Source: Bacteroidota bacterium (lineage in GTDB: Bacteria > Bacteroidota > Bacteroidia > Cytophagales > Cytophagaceae). Taken from it: DNA of 64,000 nucleotides. A model generated the notes under the pieces. That model saw only the letters and a program-made list of their open reading frames with translations, searched no databases and was not told where the DNA came from. Location: positions 1-64,000 of the forward strand of contig JAEWAY010000016.1 of NCBI GenBank assembly GCA_023391415.1, given 5' to 3'. Below are positions 29,183-38,712 of this stretch, piece after piece (the stretch's first letter is position 1; every line of letters starts with the position of its first letter). The translations under genes were made by a program, and so were the position numbers.

Positions 29183-29882
29183 AAGGACAGGTAAATTGAA
29201 ATTTAAAAGATTGATTGGAAACTAATTTTTTACTTGAGGCATCAATTTCTAAATATTGTTCAATCTTTGATTTTATTTCAACTCTACCGTTACCTCGGCT
29301 TCCACCACCACCCAAATAATCCTGGTTTAACAATTGAAAAGCCAAATCCAGAAGCTTCAAATGCTCTTTTGCATCCTTCTCATTATATACATCTAAACAT
29401 AGATCCAAATCAAAAACAGTATCAGGCAGAACACGCTCTAAAGGTCTTGGATTTGCCTTGCCTGTTATTCGGTTGATAGAGTTTTCCATTTTTTCCTCAG
29501 TCAAGTCTTCAATCGCATTTTTTCCTAAAAAACAATCCCTGACTTTCAGCAATGCTTCTCCTCTGGATTGGTCTTCTTTATCCGGAGCATAACCAAAAAC
29601 GACTGCAAGGTGCTTGAATTCACTATTGGCATCTTTCATCTTTTCATAGTCATCTTTTTCATCCTTTGTTCCGGCCACTTTAGCCAGTAAGGCTCTCAAT
29701 TTTCCTTTTAGAGAACTTCCCGGTATATATGGCAAAGATTTATTTCCCTTTTTATACTTGATTACTGGATTGTCTAGTGCACCAATATCAATACCTGATT
29801 TATTTCCGCCAATAGCCAGCCCTGTTTTTACTTTAATTGTACCGGTAATAAGTAGCTTACCCTTCAATATATTTTCTGACAT
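29148..29882 (-). CDS. csm3: Type III-A CRISPR backbone RNase Csm3
   Basis: A 244-residue RAMP that polymerises along the crRNA and cuts bound target RNA every 6 nt. The catalytic aspartate is present in DIGALDNPV (Asp37 counting from the chosen start), equivalent to the known Asp33 of characterised Csm3. PYIPGSSLKGKLRALLAK is the RAMP motif, and GGGGSRGNGRVEIKS is the G-loop. Target RNA cleavage should therefore be intact. I prefer the ATG at 29882 (MSENILKGKLL) over the TTG at 29891. The gap to csm2 is 12 nt. Confidence 0.94.
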   Translation of the reverse strand: MSENILKGKLLITGTIKVKTGLAIGGNKSGIDIGALDNPVIKYKKGNKSLPYIPGSSLKGKLRALLAKVAGTKDEKDDYEKMKDANSEFKHLAVVFGYAPDKEDQSRGEALLKVRDCFLGKNAIEDLTEEKMENSINRITGKANPRPLERVLPDTVFDLDLCLDVYNEKDAKEHLKLLDLAFQLLNQDYLGGGGSRGNGRVEIKSKIEQYLEIDASSKKLVSNQSFKFQFTCPYEEENTTAKTQ

Positions 29883-29894
29883 GATTTCCAATAT

Positions 29895-30317
29895 TTAACT
29901 TTTTGCGTAATATTTATGATAGGCGAGAACTGCTTCTATATACTTTTTCAATTTCTGAAAATCATTTTCCCCATTAAGGCTCTGAGTAACTTTAACTAAT
30001 TCAAATATAAACTCTTGAATCAAACTATTTGTCAGTCTACCCGCAGTATAAATCAGTTTTGGCTTCAGCATTTGCATAGAGCTATTGGAGTCGCACTTTT
30101 TAAAAGTCTCAAATATATTTCTTAGTTGAGTTTTGGTAACTCCTTGTTTTAAAACATCTTTTACAAATTGCTCTGTTTCTGAAAGAAGAAAATTCAGATA
30201 TTTATCCTCCGGGTTATCTTTCAAGGATGAATCACATAAAATACTTACAGTTAAATTTTTATAATAAACCTTTCTTTTACTATGATCTTTATAAGAATTA
30301 TTCTGAGTGGGTTTCAT
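29895..30317 (-). CDS. csm2: Type III-A CRISPR small subunit Csm2
   Basis: A 140-residue helical protein. Csm2 copies form the inner filament of the Csm complex and contact the target RNA. Family features are TKTQLRNIFETFKKC, LKPKLIYTAGRLTN and the terminal EAVLAYHKYYAKS. The start overlaps the end of cas10 by 20 nt. The length is normal. Confidence 0.92.
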   Translation of the reverse strand: MKPTQNNSYKDHSKRKVYYKNLTVSILCDSSLKDNPEDKYLNFLLSETEQFVKDVLKQGVTKTQLRNIFETFKKCDSNSSMQMLKPKLIYTAGRLTNSLIQEFIFELVKVTQSLNGENDFQKLKKYIEAVLAYHKYYAKS

Positions 30318-31896
30318 ATTTCAATTTTGATTTAGTTAGAAATTCAGTAACTCTTGCAATGGCGGGATAAATAGCGACATCATACGTTGCCCTATAGTTT
30401 TTGTCCAGTAATCTGGATTTAAGGTTTTCATAATAAGGATCAAATAAAGCTTCTACAACTTTATCAAGCTTATTGTCTTTCTTGCTGAGATAATATCTGA
30501 GTTTGTATATTTTATCAAAGTCTGCTCCGTCTCTGTTTTGAAGGGCGTTGAAACCTCTGGCACTTTTCCTTATTTTATCCAGATAGGCACGGCTAATATT
30601 CTCCGTTATCATTTCAACTGCAAGTAGTTTACTCGTTGCCAAAATATGTTTGTAGTCCGCCCATGAGAATGTCAAGTCAAACACGCATATCTTGTTCTTT
30701 CCGTCTGCTTTGGCTTTGGTCAGTGCACTTTCCGCTAATTCTACGAAGTGTCGTACCGGATGAGTTGGATTTACTAAGACAATTCCTGCTGAAAATGAAA
30801 TTGGTTTATTATCTAGTCTGATCTTACTTAGCATGCTGTCATGAACAAACAATTCATGCAAATCTTTGGTAAAGCATAATATAGCATCCCAGCCCCCGAT
30901 AATAAAGCAGTCATCGCCTCCTGTAAAAATGGGATAGATATTGGCTCGGTAGGCTTCTTCCTGAATATCATTCAACCCAAATGATTGAGATGCAAAAAGG
31001 CCTTCGTAAATGGTTCTTGTGAAAAATTCTGAAAACGATTTTGAATATTCTTTTGCATTTTGCTCATTCGAAGCACCAAACAATTGTCCCAGATTATCAA
31101 CATCCAGTTTCAAAATACCCAATTTATTTGTACCAGTACGGTACTGTGCAAAATCTCCCAGCGCATCAAAATCAATAATATTCTCACCATCTAGTTCATC
31201 GTCTCCAGCATAAAGGCTTTTATTGGTTTCTCTGTATTTTTTATATGCCGTTATTTCTTCATAATTCTCCCAGAATGGCAGCTTATTAATCAAAGCTCCA
31301 TCAAAACGGGCGTTTTCTTCTGTAAAAGTAATCCCTAGTAAATTGGTTAGGATTGTCTGCTTTTTGACCATAATATTGGTCAAAGCCTCGTATAGATTAT
31401 TTTCCGGTAACTCCGATATTTTTTTTATCCATTTTTTTGCTTGTGGAAATTTTTCTGCTTCTTTTTCTGTATCCGTTTTTTCAAATGGTCTAAAATAGGG
31501 ATGGTGATTGCCAAAAAACTTTTGCTTTTGCTTGTTGGATTCTTTTCTAAGCTTTAACCAGGCCTTCTCGAACCCATCGCTGCCAATAGGAACAAATGCT
31601 AAACGAATAAGTAAATCTTCCTCTTTTTGAAACTGATTGATGGTATCTTGAATAGACTTGACTTTTTTCGATGCTTCATCATCGTTTTTTGCTTCAAATT
31701 CGATAAAAAAGGATCCTCCACCTTCATAGAACTCTTTTTCAACATCAAGCTTTTGCAAAGTCAATTTACAGGCTGCATACCCAAGTATTTGCACATAATA
31801 TGATCGGGCTTTCAGCGTCTTAGCCGCACCTTTGCTTTGCACATTAAATATAAACTCCTGTATACCGGATATATCGCCTTTTAGCAGATAGTTCAT
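30298..31896 (-). CDS. cas10: Type III-A Cas10 (Csm1) without HD domain, cyclase motif intact
   Basis: A 532-residue large subunit, shorter than the usual 750-850. The protein begins directly with LLKGDISGIQEFIFNVQSKG, a segment that in full-length Cas10 follows the HD nuclease domain. No HD motif is seen, so ssDNA cleavage is predicted to be absent. The first Palm-like segment has KLDVDNLGQLFGA (about 263-275). The second has FTGGDDCFIIGG with GGDD at 326-329, so synthesis of cyclic oligoadenylate (or a related signal) from ATP should be intact. First gene of the six-gene operon, followed by csm2 with a 20-nt overlap. Confidence 0.93.
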   Translation of the reverse strand: MNYLLKGDISGIQEFIFNVQSKGAAKTLKARSYYVQILGYAACKLTLQKLDVEKEFYEGGGSFFIEFEAKNDDEASKKVKSIQDTINQFQKEEDLLIRLAFVPIGSDGFEKAWLKLRKESNKQKQKFFGNHHPYFRPFEKTDTEKEAEKFPQAKKWIKKISELPENNLYEALTNIMVKKQTILTNLLGITFTEENARFDGALINKLPFWENYEEITAYKKYRETNKSLYAGDDELDGENIIDFDALGDFAQYRTGTNKLGILKLDVDNLGQLFGASNEQNAKEYSKSFSEFFTRTIYEGLFASQSFGLNDIQEEAYRANIYPIFTGGDDCFIIGGWDAILCFTKDLHELFVHDSMLSKIRLDNKPISFSAGIVLVNPTHPVRHFVELAESALTKAKADGKNKICVFDLTFSWADYKHILATSKLLAVEMITENISRAYLDKIRKSARGFNALQNRDGADFDKIYKLRYYLSKKDNKLDKVVEALFDPYYENLKSRLLDKNYRATYDVAIYPAIARVTEFLTKSKLKYETHSE

Positions 31897-32208
31897 TGTA
31901 GAAAACTTACTTTATCAATAATTAATCAGAGCTTGAGACGAAGCTGACTTCCTCGTTAGCAGGAAACCACCTCGTCACCGAGGCAATTTAAAAATTTTCG
32001 GGAAATAATACCTCGATTAAAATTATTATATATGAGATCAAAAAATAGAAATCCGGGACGAATATCCTAAAAATTGAAGTGGGGTAAAAGAATTCAGGAT
32101 AGCGCGCTGTGAATAAATTCAGTATTTATACGGAGTACAATAATCCTATCTTATTCACAAAAAATGGAAAGAGAACCACAATTACCCCCGCTTACTTACA
32201 ACATCCCC
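31897..32208. other. Intergenic region upstream of the cas10 operon
   Basis: 312 bp, A+T-rich, between the start of cas10 and the stop of the response regulator (both genes on -). It must hold the cas operon promoter, but I see no convincing TAnnTTTG/TTTG pair on the - strand. Around 31948-31985 there are short inverted segments (CCTCGTCACCGAGG region) that could form a small hairpin in the 5' leader of the cas mRNA. No ORF is supported. Confidence 0.4.
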
Positions 32209-32853
32209 TCAACTACACAAACCCGACTTATAAGCAGCCCGGATGAGCCTGGCAGTGCTGTTGACATTGAGCTTTTTCATAATATTGCTGCGGTGGGTGT
32301 CTACCGTACGGGGACTGATGCAGAGCCGGTCACTGATATCGTTCAGACTGAGACCTTCAGCCAGAAAGACTAGTATTTCCTTTTCACGCCTGGTAAGACA
32401 GTCAATATCCGGTTTTTCCCCAACCGTCATATAGCCTTTGATAGGAGCCTGCGGATCAAAGATGCCCGTACCGTAGTAGTAATTGCCTTCGGACAGGGTC
32501 GTAATGGCCGCGATCATCTCAGCCCGGGAAGTATTTTTGAGCACATAGCCTTTGGCGCCGGCCGCGATCATCTCCTTGATAAGTGAGGACTCATTGTACA
32601 TAGAAAGCCCCAGTACACGGGTCGGAATTCCTTTTTCGCGGATCGTACGGGTTGCTTCGATCCCGTTCAGCACCGGCATTTCGATATCCACCACCGCCAC
32701 ATCGATCGGAGTCGACTCCAGGAGTGTCAGAAAATCAGAGCCGTTGGCCGCCGTACCGGCTACTTCAATGCCTTCGGTATGTTCGAGAATAGCTGCCAGT
32801 CCCTCCAGGACCAGCTGGTGATCGTCCGCGAGCGCTACACGTATTATTTTCAT
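32209..32853 (-). CDS. NarL/FixJ-family response regulator
   Basis: A 214-residue regulator. Receiver domain: acidic pocket ALADDH, phospho-acceptor Asp in VAVVDIEMPVLNG (about Asp54), Thr/Ser position in VLGLSMYNE, Lys in YVLKNTS. C-terminal LuxR-type HTH: CLTRREKEILVFLAEGLSLN and the recognition helix CISPRTVDTHRSNIMKKLNV. It should be phosphorylated by the kinase encoded directly upstream. The start ATG at 32853 overlaps the kinase stop by 4 nt (ATGA-type coupling), which decides the start over an upstream ATG at 32880. Confidence 0.93.
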   Translation of the reverse strand: MKIIRVALADDHQLVLEGLAAILEHTEGIEVAGTAANGSDFLTLLESTPIDVAVVDIEMPVLNGIEATRTIREKGIPTRVLGLSMYNESSLIKEMIAAGAKGYVLKNTSRAEMIAAITTLSEGNYYYGTGIFDPQAPIKGYMTVGEKPDIDCLTRREKEILVFLAEGLSLNDISDRLCISPRTVDTHRSNIMKKLNVNSTARLIRAAYKSGLCS

Positions 32854-35800
32854 GCTAAGGGTATTAGTATAGTGGCACATGTTCCGGCAGGTTCAGCCGC
32901 CTGCAGGGTAAACGTACCTTTGAAAAGTTCCAGACGGGTCCGGATATTGCTTAGTCCGATACCGCCATCAGTGCTGAGTATGCCCCGTCCATTGTCTTCT
33001 ACGGTGAGCTGCAGTTGCCGGTCATCGATGGCCAGCAGCACGGTAACGGCGTCAGCTCCGGAGTGGCGTACCACATTGGTGATCAGCTCCTGAGCTATCC
33101 GGTACAGTGCACGCTCCAGGGCCTGAGGCAGCCGTACCTGCCGGTCGCCTTCAAACTCAAAGCCGGCGCGCGTCCGGCTGTAGTCAAACGAAGTCCGGAC
33201 CAGATCCTCAACAGCGGCTACCAGTCCCAGATGCCCCAGCGCTCTGGGCATCACGCGATGGGCTATGTCGCGCAGATCGCCGCTGATATCATCGGCCAGC
33301 TTTTGCAGCCGGTAAAGCTTTCCGCTTTCCGTAGTAGACAGGTTTTGCAGCAGCATTTTGAGCGCCGCGATCTGCTGTCCGGTCTGATCATGCAACTCCC
33401 GGGCAAGATACTCTTTTTCCCGCTCTTCCGCTTCAATAATCCGGAGCACATGCTGCTTTTTACGGATATCCAGCTCCAGCAGCAGGCCTTCCTTTTCGTC
33501 CAGAGAGCGGATCAGTTTCTTTTCCTTTTCACGGAGCTCCTCATAGAGCAGGGCATTGTGCATGCTGATGGCTATCTGCTTGCCCAGCACACTGATCAGG
33601 CTAACCGCGGTACCCGAAAAGATATTGCTCAGACCGCTTTCCAGATACAATGCGCCGATCACTCCCGAATCGGTCAGGAGCGGCTGAGCAATAGCCGCCA
33701 CGATATCCCGCGCGACAAAGTAGCTTTCATACGCGGGAGCGGCGGACTCGTTTTCCTGCCAGCGCTGCACACCGGCGCCCAGCAGCGCTTCCTGCACAAA
33801 AAGCCGCGGCACCGCCTCATAGCGACTGAGCGGCATAGTCACCTCCATATAGGACTGATCCCCGACTTCTCCGGCTATATAGGGCTCCTCCCGGTTAATG
33901 ATCAACACGGCACGGTCTGCTCCCGTACTTTTGAGCGCGACAGCAAGCAGCTTGCGGACCAGCTCAGGCAGCGACAGCTGTCCCAGCAGTGTCTTGTGGA
34001 TCTCTTTGTATACAAAATCGCCGGCACCTAAGCCCAAATCCGTATCCCCGAGCCCCGACAGGGACTTGAGACGCCGCGCCAGCAGATACTGTTTCTTGTC
34101 GGCATGACAGCTTCCGTAACAGCGTATACTTTGCAGCAACGCGCCCATCGCTTCCGTAATATCTCCACGAGTGTGGAGATAATCCGCGTATTTTTCAAAA
34201 GCCAGACCCGCCTCAATCAGGATACCAGATCCGGCCGCCGCTTCCAGCGCTCCGGAAAAAAGCCGGCGGACTTCTTCATCCCCTCGTACTGCTTGCCGGA
34301 CAGCCTGCAGCAGGAGGAACTTATGCCGGTAGTTTTCGGGAGCAAAGATCGCCCGGTGCTCCAAATCCGCCATCAGCTCATCCAGCGCCGGATCTTCCGG
34401 ACTGGTTTCGGCCAGCGCCAGTCCATAGTAAAAACTCCGTACAGGCACCACATGAATACCCGCCACATGCTCAAGCATGGCAGCCGATTTTTGCCCGTAC
34501 AGCAGCGCCTGCCCGGTGTCGCCAAAATATACCGCGGCTGTCAGTCTAGCTATACAGGCATAGGCCCGCGCGATCGGGTTGTCGCCGCTGTCCAGTCGGA
34601 TAGCATAGGCATCGGCCTCGCTGACATCAAAGTCATGACTGGAAAGCTGCAGCAGGAGATGATGCCAGGGCAGAGCCATTTCCAGAGTCTGATCGTTCTT
34701 GAGCTTTTCCATGGTCTGCAGCCAGGTCACCTGTTCGGCGGCGGCTTCATAAAAATTGTCGGAAGCAAATACCTGATGCAAAAAAAGAAACGTCATAACA
34801 TAGCAGGCATATTCAATATCACCGGTTTCCAGACCGGCTATATAGCCTCTTCTGAGCGGCGGAATGGTAGCCCGCAGCGGCTCTTTTACATGCTGTACAA
34901 AGCCGTTGAATATATTGGCTGTCTTGGCTTCCAGCTCAAAAGCGTTGAACTTTTCGCGGATCGCGACGCCTAGTTTCCCGAACGCGTAGCCCCCCGGTAT
35001 ATCGCCGGCAAAAGCCGACAAAAGCAAGCCATACGTCGTATAGGCATCCGCCGAGTCAGGACAGTTGCCATACGTCAACGACAGCTCCATCTGCTTGAGG
35101 GCGATAAGCGGATAGATATCCTGCGCTACAAAATAAGCCGCGGACCCGCCATGCATGAGAAAGCGCATAGCCGCCTTTTTTTCAGGATCCCGCATGACAG
35201 GAAGCTCCAGCAGCTCCTCCGTACTTCTTCCGGCTGTAATGCGGCCTATCGCTTCAAACCGCCTTCCAACCTCGGCATGGTCCGCCTTGCGGGGCAGATC
35301 GACACCCAGAGTAGCCAGCGTTTCGATGGTATAGCTGACAGCTTCTTCCATTTTCCCCTGCGCGATAAAGGACAACAGCATCAGTTCGCGGGCGCGGAGC
35401 TCTGTCACAGCCGATGGCTGACAGTCGATAAGCTGCCGGCAGCGTTCTTCCGCTTCAATATAAAGACTATTGAGATACGCCGCTTCCGCTTTTTCAATGG
35501 CAACCTGTATCCGTAGCTCGTCGGCGGCTCTAATTGGCCGGTCAGCCAGCAGGCTTTCCGCCAGATTCAGGTAGTGCAGGGCAGCTTCAGCCGCCGCGCT
35601 CCGACCTGCCAGTATACCAGCTTCCAGATTGAGAGCGGCCAGCAGGGCTTTTTGCTCCGGAGAGCAAAAAAACGAGAGCGCCCGGTTGTACTGTCCCGCT
35701 ACGTCAAAAACAGAGGCGCCGCTTTCCTGAAGAAGCGCTCCGGCGCTCCGGTGCAGGCTTTCTCTCCGGACCTCCGGCAACAGTTCATAAAAGAGGCTTT

Positions 35801-37418
35801 TGAGCGTATCATGCGCGAAACGGTAACCGGGCTGTATATCCTCATCTTCGGATACCGGAAGCAAAAACCCGCGCGATTCCCCCACCTGCAAAGCCTGTTC
35901 GACCGAGGCCTCCGGCAACAGGCGCCTTAGCTGCTCCGCGGTAAAGCGCTGACCGAAAACCGAAGCGGCCGAAAGCACCGCCTGCTCTTCTGCCGGCAGA
36001 TTTTTGACCTGATGCAGAAGCCATTGTGCCGCGTCGGCCGGAATTCCAACAAACTCTCCGGACGAAAAATCAATATGCCAGCGGCCCTTGTCGTAATACA
36101 AAAATCCCTGCCGCTCAAGCAACTTGATAAGCTGACGAAAGTAAAAAGGATTGCCAAAGGTCCGCTTTTCCATAAAAGCGGCCAGCTTCCGGCAATCAGC
36201 TTCAGCCATGCCGGTCAGGTCCCTGATCCAGTCCGTCAATTCGCCCGCGCCAAGCTTCTGCAGACTGACGGACAGGCTCGAGCCGGTAACAATTTCCAAC
36301 TGTCTGTGAAACAGCTCCGGCAGCTCATGCTCCCGGTAGGAGAGTATAAGGGTGCAATTGCTGTCCTTATCTCCGGCAATAAAGGTAAGCAGATCTACAG
36401 AAGCCGTATCAGCCCATTGCAGATCATCAAAAAACAAAATCAGGCGGCTTTGGGCCGAAAGCACCTGCAAAAAAGCTTTAAGAGCCGTTTCCAGTACCGG
36501 CTTCATCATGGAAGCAGGCAGTTCTTTGTCCGGCCTGCCGGTCAGACTCTCAAGCTCTCCGCTCAGCAAGCTGAGGTAAGGGGCTTCATGCGGACAACGC
36601 GTAAGCAACTGAGCGGAAAACTCCCGGGCTTCGTCTTTGCCCCGGGCCATGATTTTCCGGCCAAGCAAGTACAGCGCGACGCTGAAAGCGGAGTAGGGGA
36701 TAGCTTGCTTAAGCTTCTCAAACTTGCCGGTCGCCACTATGCCCGTGGCATAAGCAAGCGCCTGCTGTATGATTGTGGTTTTGCCTATGCCCGGCTCTCC
36801 GGTCACTCCAATGACCCGGGTACCGGTCGCGGAGCCGGCAAGTGACGCCAGCAGCGATTGCAGAGCGCCGGTCCGGCCATACAGAGCTCCGGAAAACAAA
36901 ATTTCTTCGGCTACGTCTTTCCGCCCCGGCGCAAATCCGGCTTCGTCCGGATTGTCGGCCAGCAGGCGCAGGTCGGTCAGCAGGCCGGCATAGCTCTGAT
37001 AGCGGTCGGCAGGTCTCTTTTCGAGCAACTTATCAATCACGAGTGAAAGATTGTCTGGCACGTGAGGATTATGCCGGTGAGCAGGCAGGTGCTTCCGGGC
37101 TATATGCGCGTATAAGAGCTCGGACGGGTTGAACGACTCGAAAGGATAAAAGCTGGTAACAAGCCGGTATAGCACGATTCCGAGCCGGTAAAAGCCAGCC
37201 CGTTTGTCGGGAATATCCTGCAAAAGTCCGGTTTCTTCCGGCGCCATACACAGAAAATCGGTCGAAGTATCACCAGGCTCAAATCGCGGGCCGTCCTGAT
37301 GTATTATGAAACCGGCCGGTTTTATGGCGCGATAGCTGGTAGAAGCGGAAGCCAGATTTTGAACACAATGAGCAAAGGCATTTATAAATACCCGAAAATC
37401 GGCGCGGGAATCGAACAT
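32850..37418 (-). CDS. Giant hybrid sensor histidine kinase: degenerate Ser/Thr kinase, STAND-type ATPase, GAF and HisKA_3/HATPase
   Basis: A 1522-residue protein of the trifunctional kinase/ATPase/sensor histidine kinase type. Residues 1-170 resemble only the C-lobe of a Ser/Thr kinase: the catalytic loop HRDxKP is replaced by YRAIKP (Ala31 for Asp), the N-lobe is missing, but APEETG and FYRLGIVLYRLVTSFYPF remain. An AAA/STAND ATPase follows, with Walker A GEPGIGKTT (Lys213) and LILFFDDLQWAD as Walker B. A long helical TPR-like region spans about 600-1130, and a GAF domain about 1150-1300. The HisKA_3 site is ARELHDQTGQQ (His1343), with HATPase motifs VEDNGRG and GIGLSNIRTR at the end. The DNA is visibly G+C-rich compared with the CRISPR island. 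Coupled to the response regulator by a 4-nt overlap. Confidence 0.9.
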   Translation of the reverse strand: MFDSRADFRVFINAFAHCVQNLASASTSYRAIKPAGFIIHQDGPRFEPGDTSTDFLCMAPEETGLLQDIPDKRAGFYRLGIVLYRLVTSFYPFESFNPSELLYAHIARKHLPAHRHNPHVPDNLSLVIDKLLEKRPADRYQSYAGLLTDLRLLADNPDEAGFAPGRKDVAEEILFSGALYGRTGALQSLLASLAGSATGTRVIGVTGEPGIGKTTIIQQALAYATGIVATGKFEKLKQAIPYSAFSVALYLLGRKIMARGKDEAREFSAQLLTRCPHEAPYLSLLSGELESLTGRPDKELPASMMKPVLETALKAFLQVLSAQSRLILFFDDLQWADTASVDLLTFIAGDKDSNCTLILSYREHELPELFHRQLEIVTGSSLSVSLQKLGAGELTDWIRDLTGMAEADCRKLAAFMEKRTFGNPFYFRQLIKLLERQGFLYYDKGRWHIDFSSGEFVGIPADAAQWLLHQVKNLPAEEQAVLSAASVFGQRFTAEQLRRLLPEASVEQALQVGESRGFLLPVSEDEDIQPGYRFAHDTLKSLFYELLPEVRRESLHRSAGALLQESGASVFDVAGQYNRALSFFCSPEQKALLAALNLEAGILAGRSAAAEAALHYLNLAESLLADRPIRAADELRIQVAIEKAEAAYLNSLYIEAEERCRQLIDCQPSAVTELRARELMLLSFIAQGKMEEAVSYTIETLATLGVDLPRKADHAEVGRRFEAIGRITAGRSTEELLELPVMRDPEKKAAMRFLMHGGSAAYFVAQDIYPLIALKQMELSLTYGNCPDSADAYTTYGLLLSAFAGDIPGGYAFGKLGVAIREKFNAFELEAKTANIFNGFVQHVKEPLRATIPPLRRGYIAGLETGDIEYACYVMTFLFLHQVFASDNFYEAAAEQVTWLQTMEKLKNDQTLEMALPWHHLLLQLSSHDFDVSEADAYAIRLDSGDNPIARAYACIARLTAAVYFGDTGQALLYGQKSAAMLEHVAGIHVVPVRSFYYGLALAETSPEDPALDELMADLEHRAIFAPENYRHKFLLLQAVRQAVRGDEEVRRLFSGALEAAAGSGILIEAGLAFEKYADYLHTRGDITEAMGALLQSIRCYGSCHADKKQYLLARRLKSLSGLGDTDLGLGAGDFVYKEIHKTLLGQLSLPELVRKLLAVALKSTGADRAVLIINREEPYIAGEVGDQSYMEVTMPLSRYEAVPRLFVQEALLGAGVQRWQENESAAPAYESYFVARDIVAAIAQPLLTDSGVIGALYLESGLSNIFSGTAVSLISVLGKQIAISMHNALLYEELREKEKKLIRSLDEKEGLLLELDIRKKQHVLRIIEAEEREKEYLARELHDQTGQQIAALKMLLQNLSTTESGKLYRLQKLADDISGDLRDIAHRVMPRALGHLGLVAAVEDLVRTSFDYSRTRAGFEFEGDRQVRLPQALERALYRIAQELITNVVRHSGADAVTVLLAIDDRQLQLTVEDNGRGILSTDGGIGLSNIRTRLELFKGTFTLQAAEPAGTCATILIPLA

Positions 37419-38001
37419 AAAATAACGCGGTAATCAAATCTAAAAGCGTATTAAACGGAAGGGTAGAGCAGAGGTTTACAAAACAAAATAAAAAGACCAG
37501 TCCCGGGGATAAAAACCTCCACAGCGCGGATCAATCAGTTTTTCCGCGTATTACGTGATTGAAAAGCACACTTAAAAAAATACAGCGATCACTGTATTTT
37601 TTTTAAGCCCGGCAAGCTGACATTTTTGTAAAAGAGTAGTGTTCTGATCAGGGATTATACATGGGTGCAATCGTTGTCCGGAGTTATTCAACTACGGATC
37701 AAAACAATTGGTATAGCCCGTCTGAGGAATACCGGCTACTCGTTCTATTATTTCTGTGATCCGGCTGTTCCGGGAGCTTTGACAAACAGGGTAGGTTGAC
37801 GCGATGGAAGTCAAAGCTCCGCTATCGGCCGAATACGGCAAATCTGCAAAATAAACGTGTCGCCCGTCTGATTTTTCTCGGAGACAATCCTGAAAGCGCT
37901 CCGCGCGAAGCAAAATACACTGATCAACGTATTGTCCGGGAGCTGGCTACGCGTCAACTTTGCCTGAGTCTTTTTTTAAAACCTTATAAGCAAACTTTAT
38001 T
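37419..38001. other. Intergenic region between the kinase and a lipoprotein gene
   Basis: 583 bp between divergently oriented genes. Apart from the strong hairpin at 37571-37606 I see no feature that I can defend. Short frames on either strand between 37690 and 38005 have no start context or recognisable motif. Confidence 0.4.
37571..37606. terminator. Long A/T-flanked hairpin, bidirectional terminator-like
   Basis: CTTAAAAAAATACAG pairs with CTGTATTTTTTTTAAG around the loop CGATCA, a stem of about 15 bp with T runs on both strands. It lies upstream of both neighbouring genes rather than downstream of either, so it may end an unseen transcript or act as a structural or regulatory element. 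Confidence 0.5.
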
Positions 38002-38667
38002 ATGAAAAAACGTATTTACTTACTTTCACTTTTCCTCGCTTTTTCGGTCATTTTTGTTTCCTGCAAAAAAGACGACAATGTAAAGAAAAAAGATGAGGTG
38101 GAAAATAACGGAAACAACGGAAATAATGGTGGAAATAATAACGGCGGGAATAATAATGGAAACAATAATGGCGGAAGCGACAACGCGGGAAGTGCCAAAA
38201 ACAATACCATCCTCGCGCATAGTGACGACAATACGGAAGGCCAATTGACAACCGCGCACGCTGCTGACTTCTTTGGCAATACGATTGTCATATTTCTCAG
38301 TGGCAAGTATAATCAGCACAGCCTCAGCGCGAGTATAACACTAGGTCCCGGCGAGCTGCCAAAAACCGACCGATCCTATGATTTGCAGGGCATTCTTTTT
38401 ACCGCGCAAAATGAAAAAGCGTATATCAGCGTCCAAAACGGCTCAGGCAGTGAAAACACCTGGTATACAGCTTCAAAGCTTGGCGGTCAGTTGCACGCCA
38501 AGGTAGAGGCGGATGGTTCCATTGTCTTTTCCTTTGACAATGTAACCTTTGAAGTAAGTAAGCCGCCCTATAACGAAACCAAGGTGTTTAGTGGCAAGTT
38601 TACGCTGCCTGCCGACTTTGCGACCAGCAGCGCTTCCAAGCCTATGGTGTATGATCTGGCCGATTAA
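38002..38667 (+). CDS. Lipoprotein with Asn/Gly-rich linker (DUF6252-like), unknown function
   Basis: A 221-residue predicted lipoprotein: signal ending VIFVSCKKD (acylated Cys about residue 21). A low-complexity Asn/Gly linker (about 36-66) follows, then a beta-rich domain (about 70-221) with repeated strand patterns (TIVIFLSGKYNQ, AYISVQNGSG, IVFSFDNVTFEV, FSGKFTLP). This layout resembles Bacteroidota lipoproteins of the DUF6252 kind, a weak match by eye. The linker is the sort of repeat that expands and contracts. Single-gene unit with a terminator hairpin 46 nt after the stop. Confidence 0.7.
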   Translation: MKKRIYLLSLFLAFSVIFVSCKKDDNVKKKDEVENNGNNGNNGGNNNGGNNNGNNNGGSDNAGSAKNNTILAHSDDNTEGQLTTAHAADFFGNTIVIFLSGKYNQHSLSASITLGPGELPKTDRSYDLQGILFTAQNEKAYISVQNGSGSENTWYTASKLGGQLHAKVEADGSIVFSFDNVTFEVSKPPYNETKVFSGKFTLPADFATSSASKPMVYDLAD

Positions 38668-38712
38668 CTATGGACTTTCCTTTCGTCATACCATGTGTTT
38701 TTAAGTGTTAAT

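Noticed and set aside
34104..34973. Several long + strand frames (33015-36845) opposite the kinase gene
   Set aside because: They are shadow frames caused by the high G+C content of the kinase gene. The minus-strand product has a full set of domains.
37692..37913. A 73-residue frame on the - strand upstream of the lipoprotein
   Set aside because: No recognisable motif, no start context and no operon partner.
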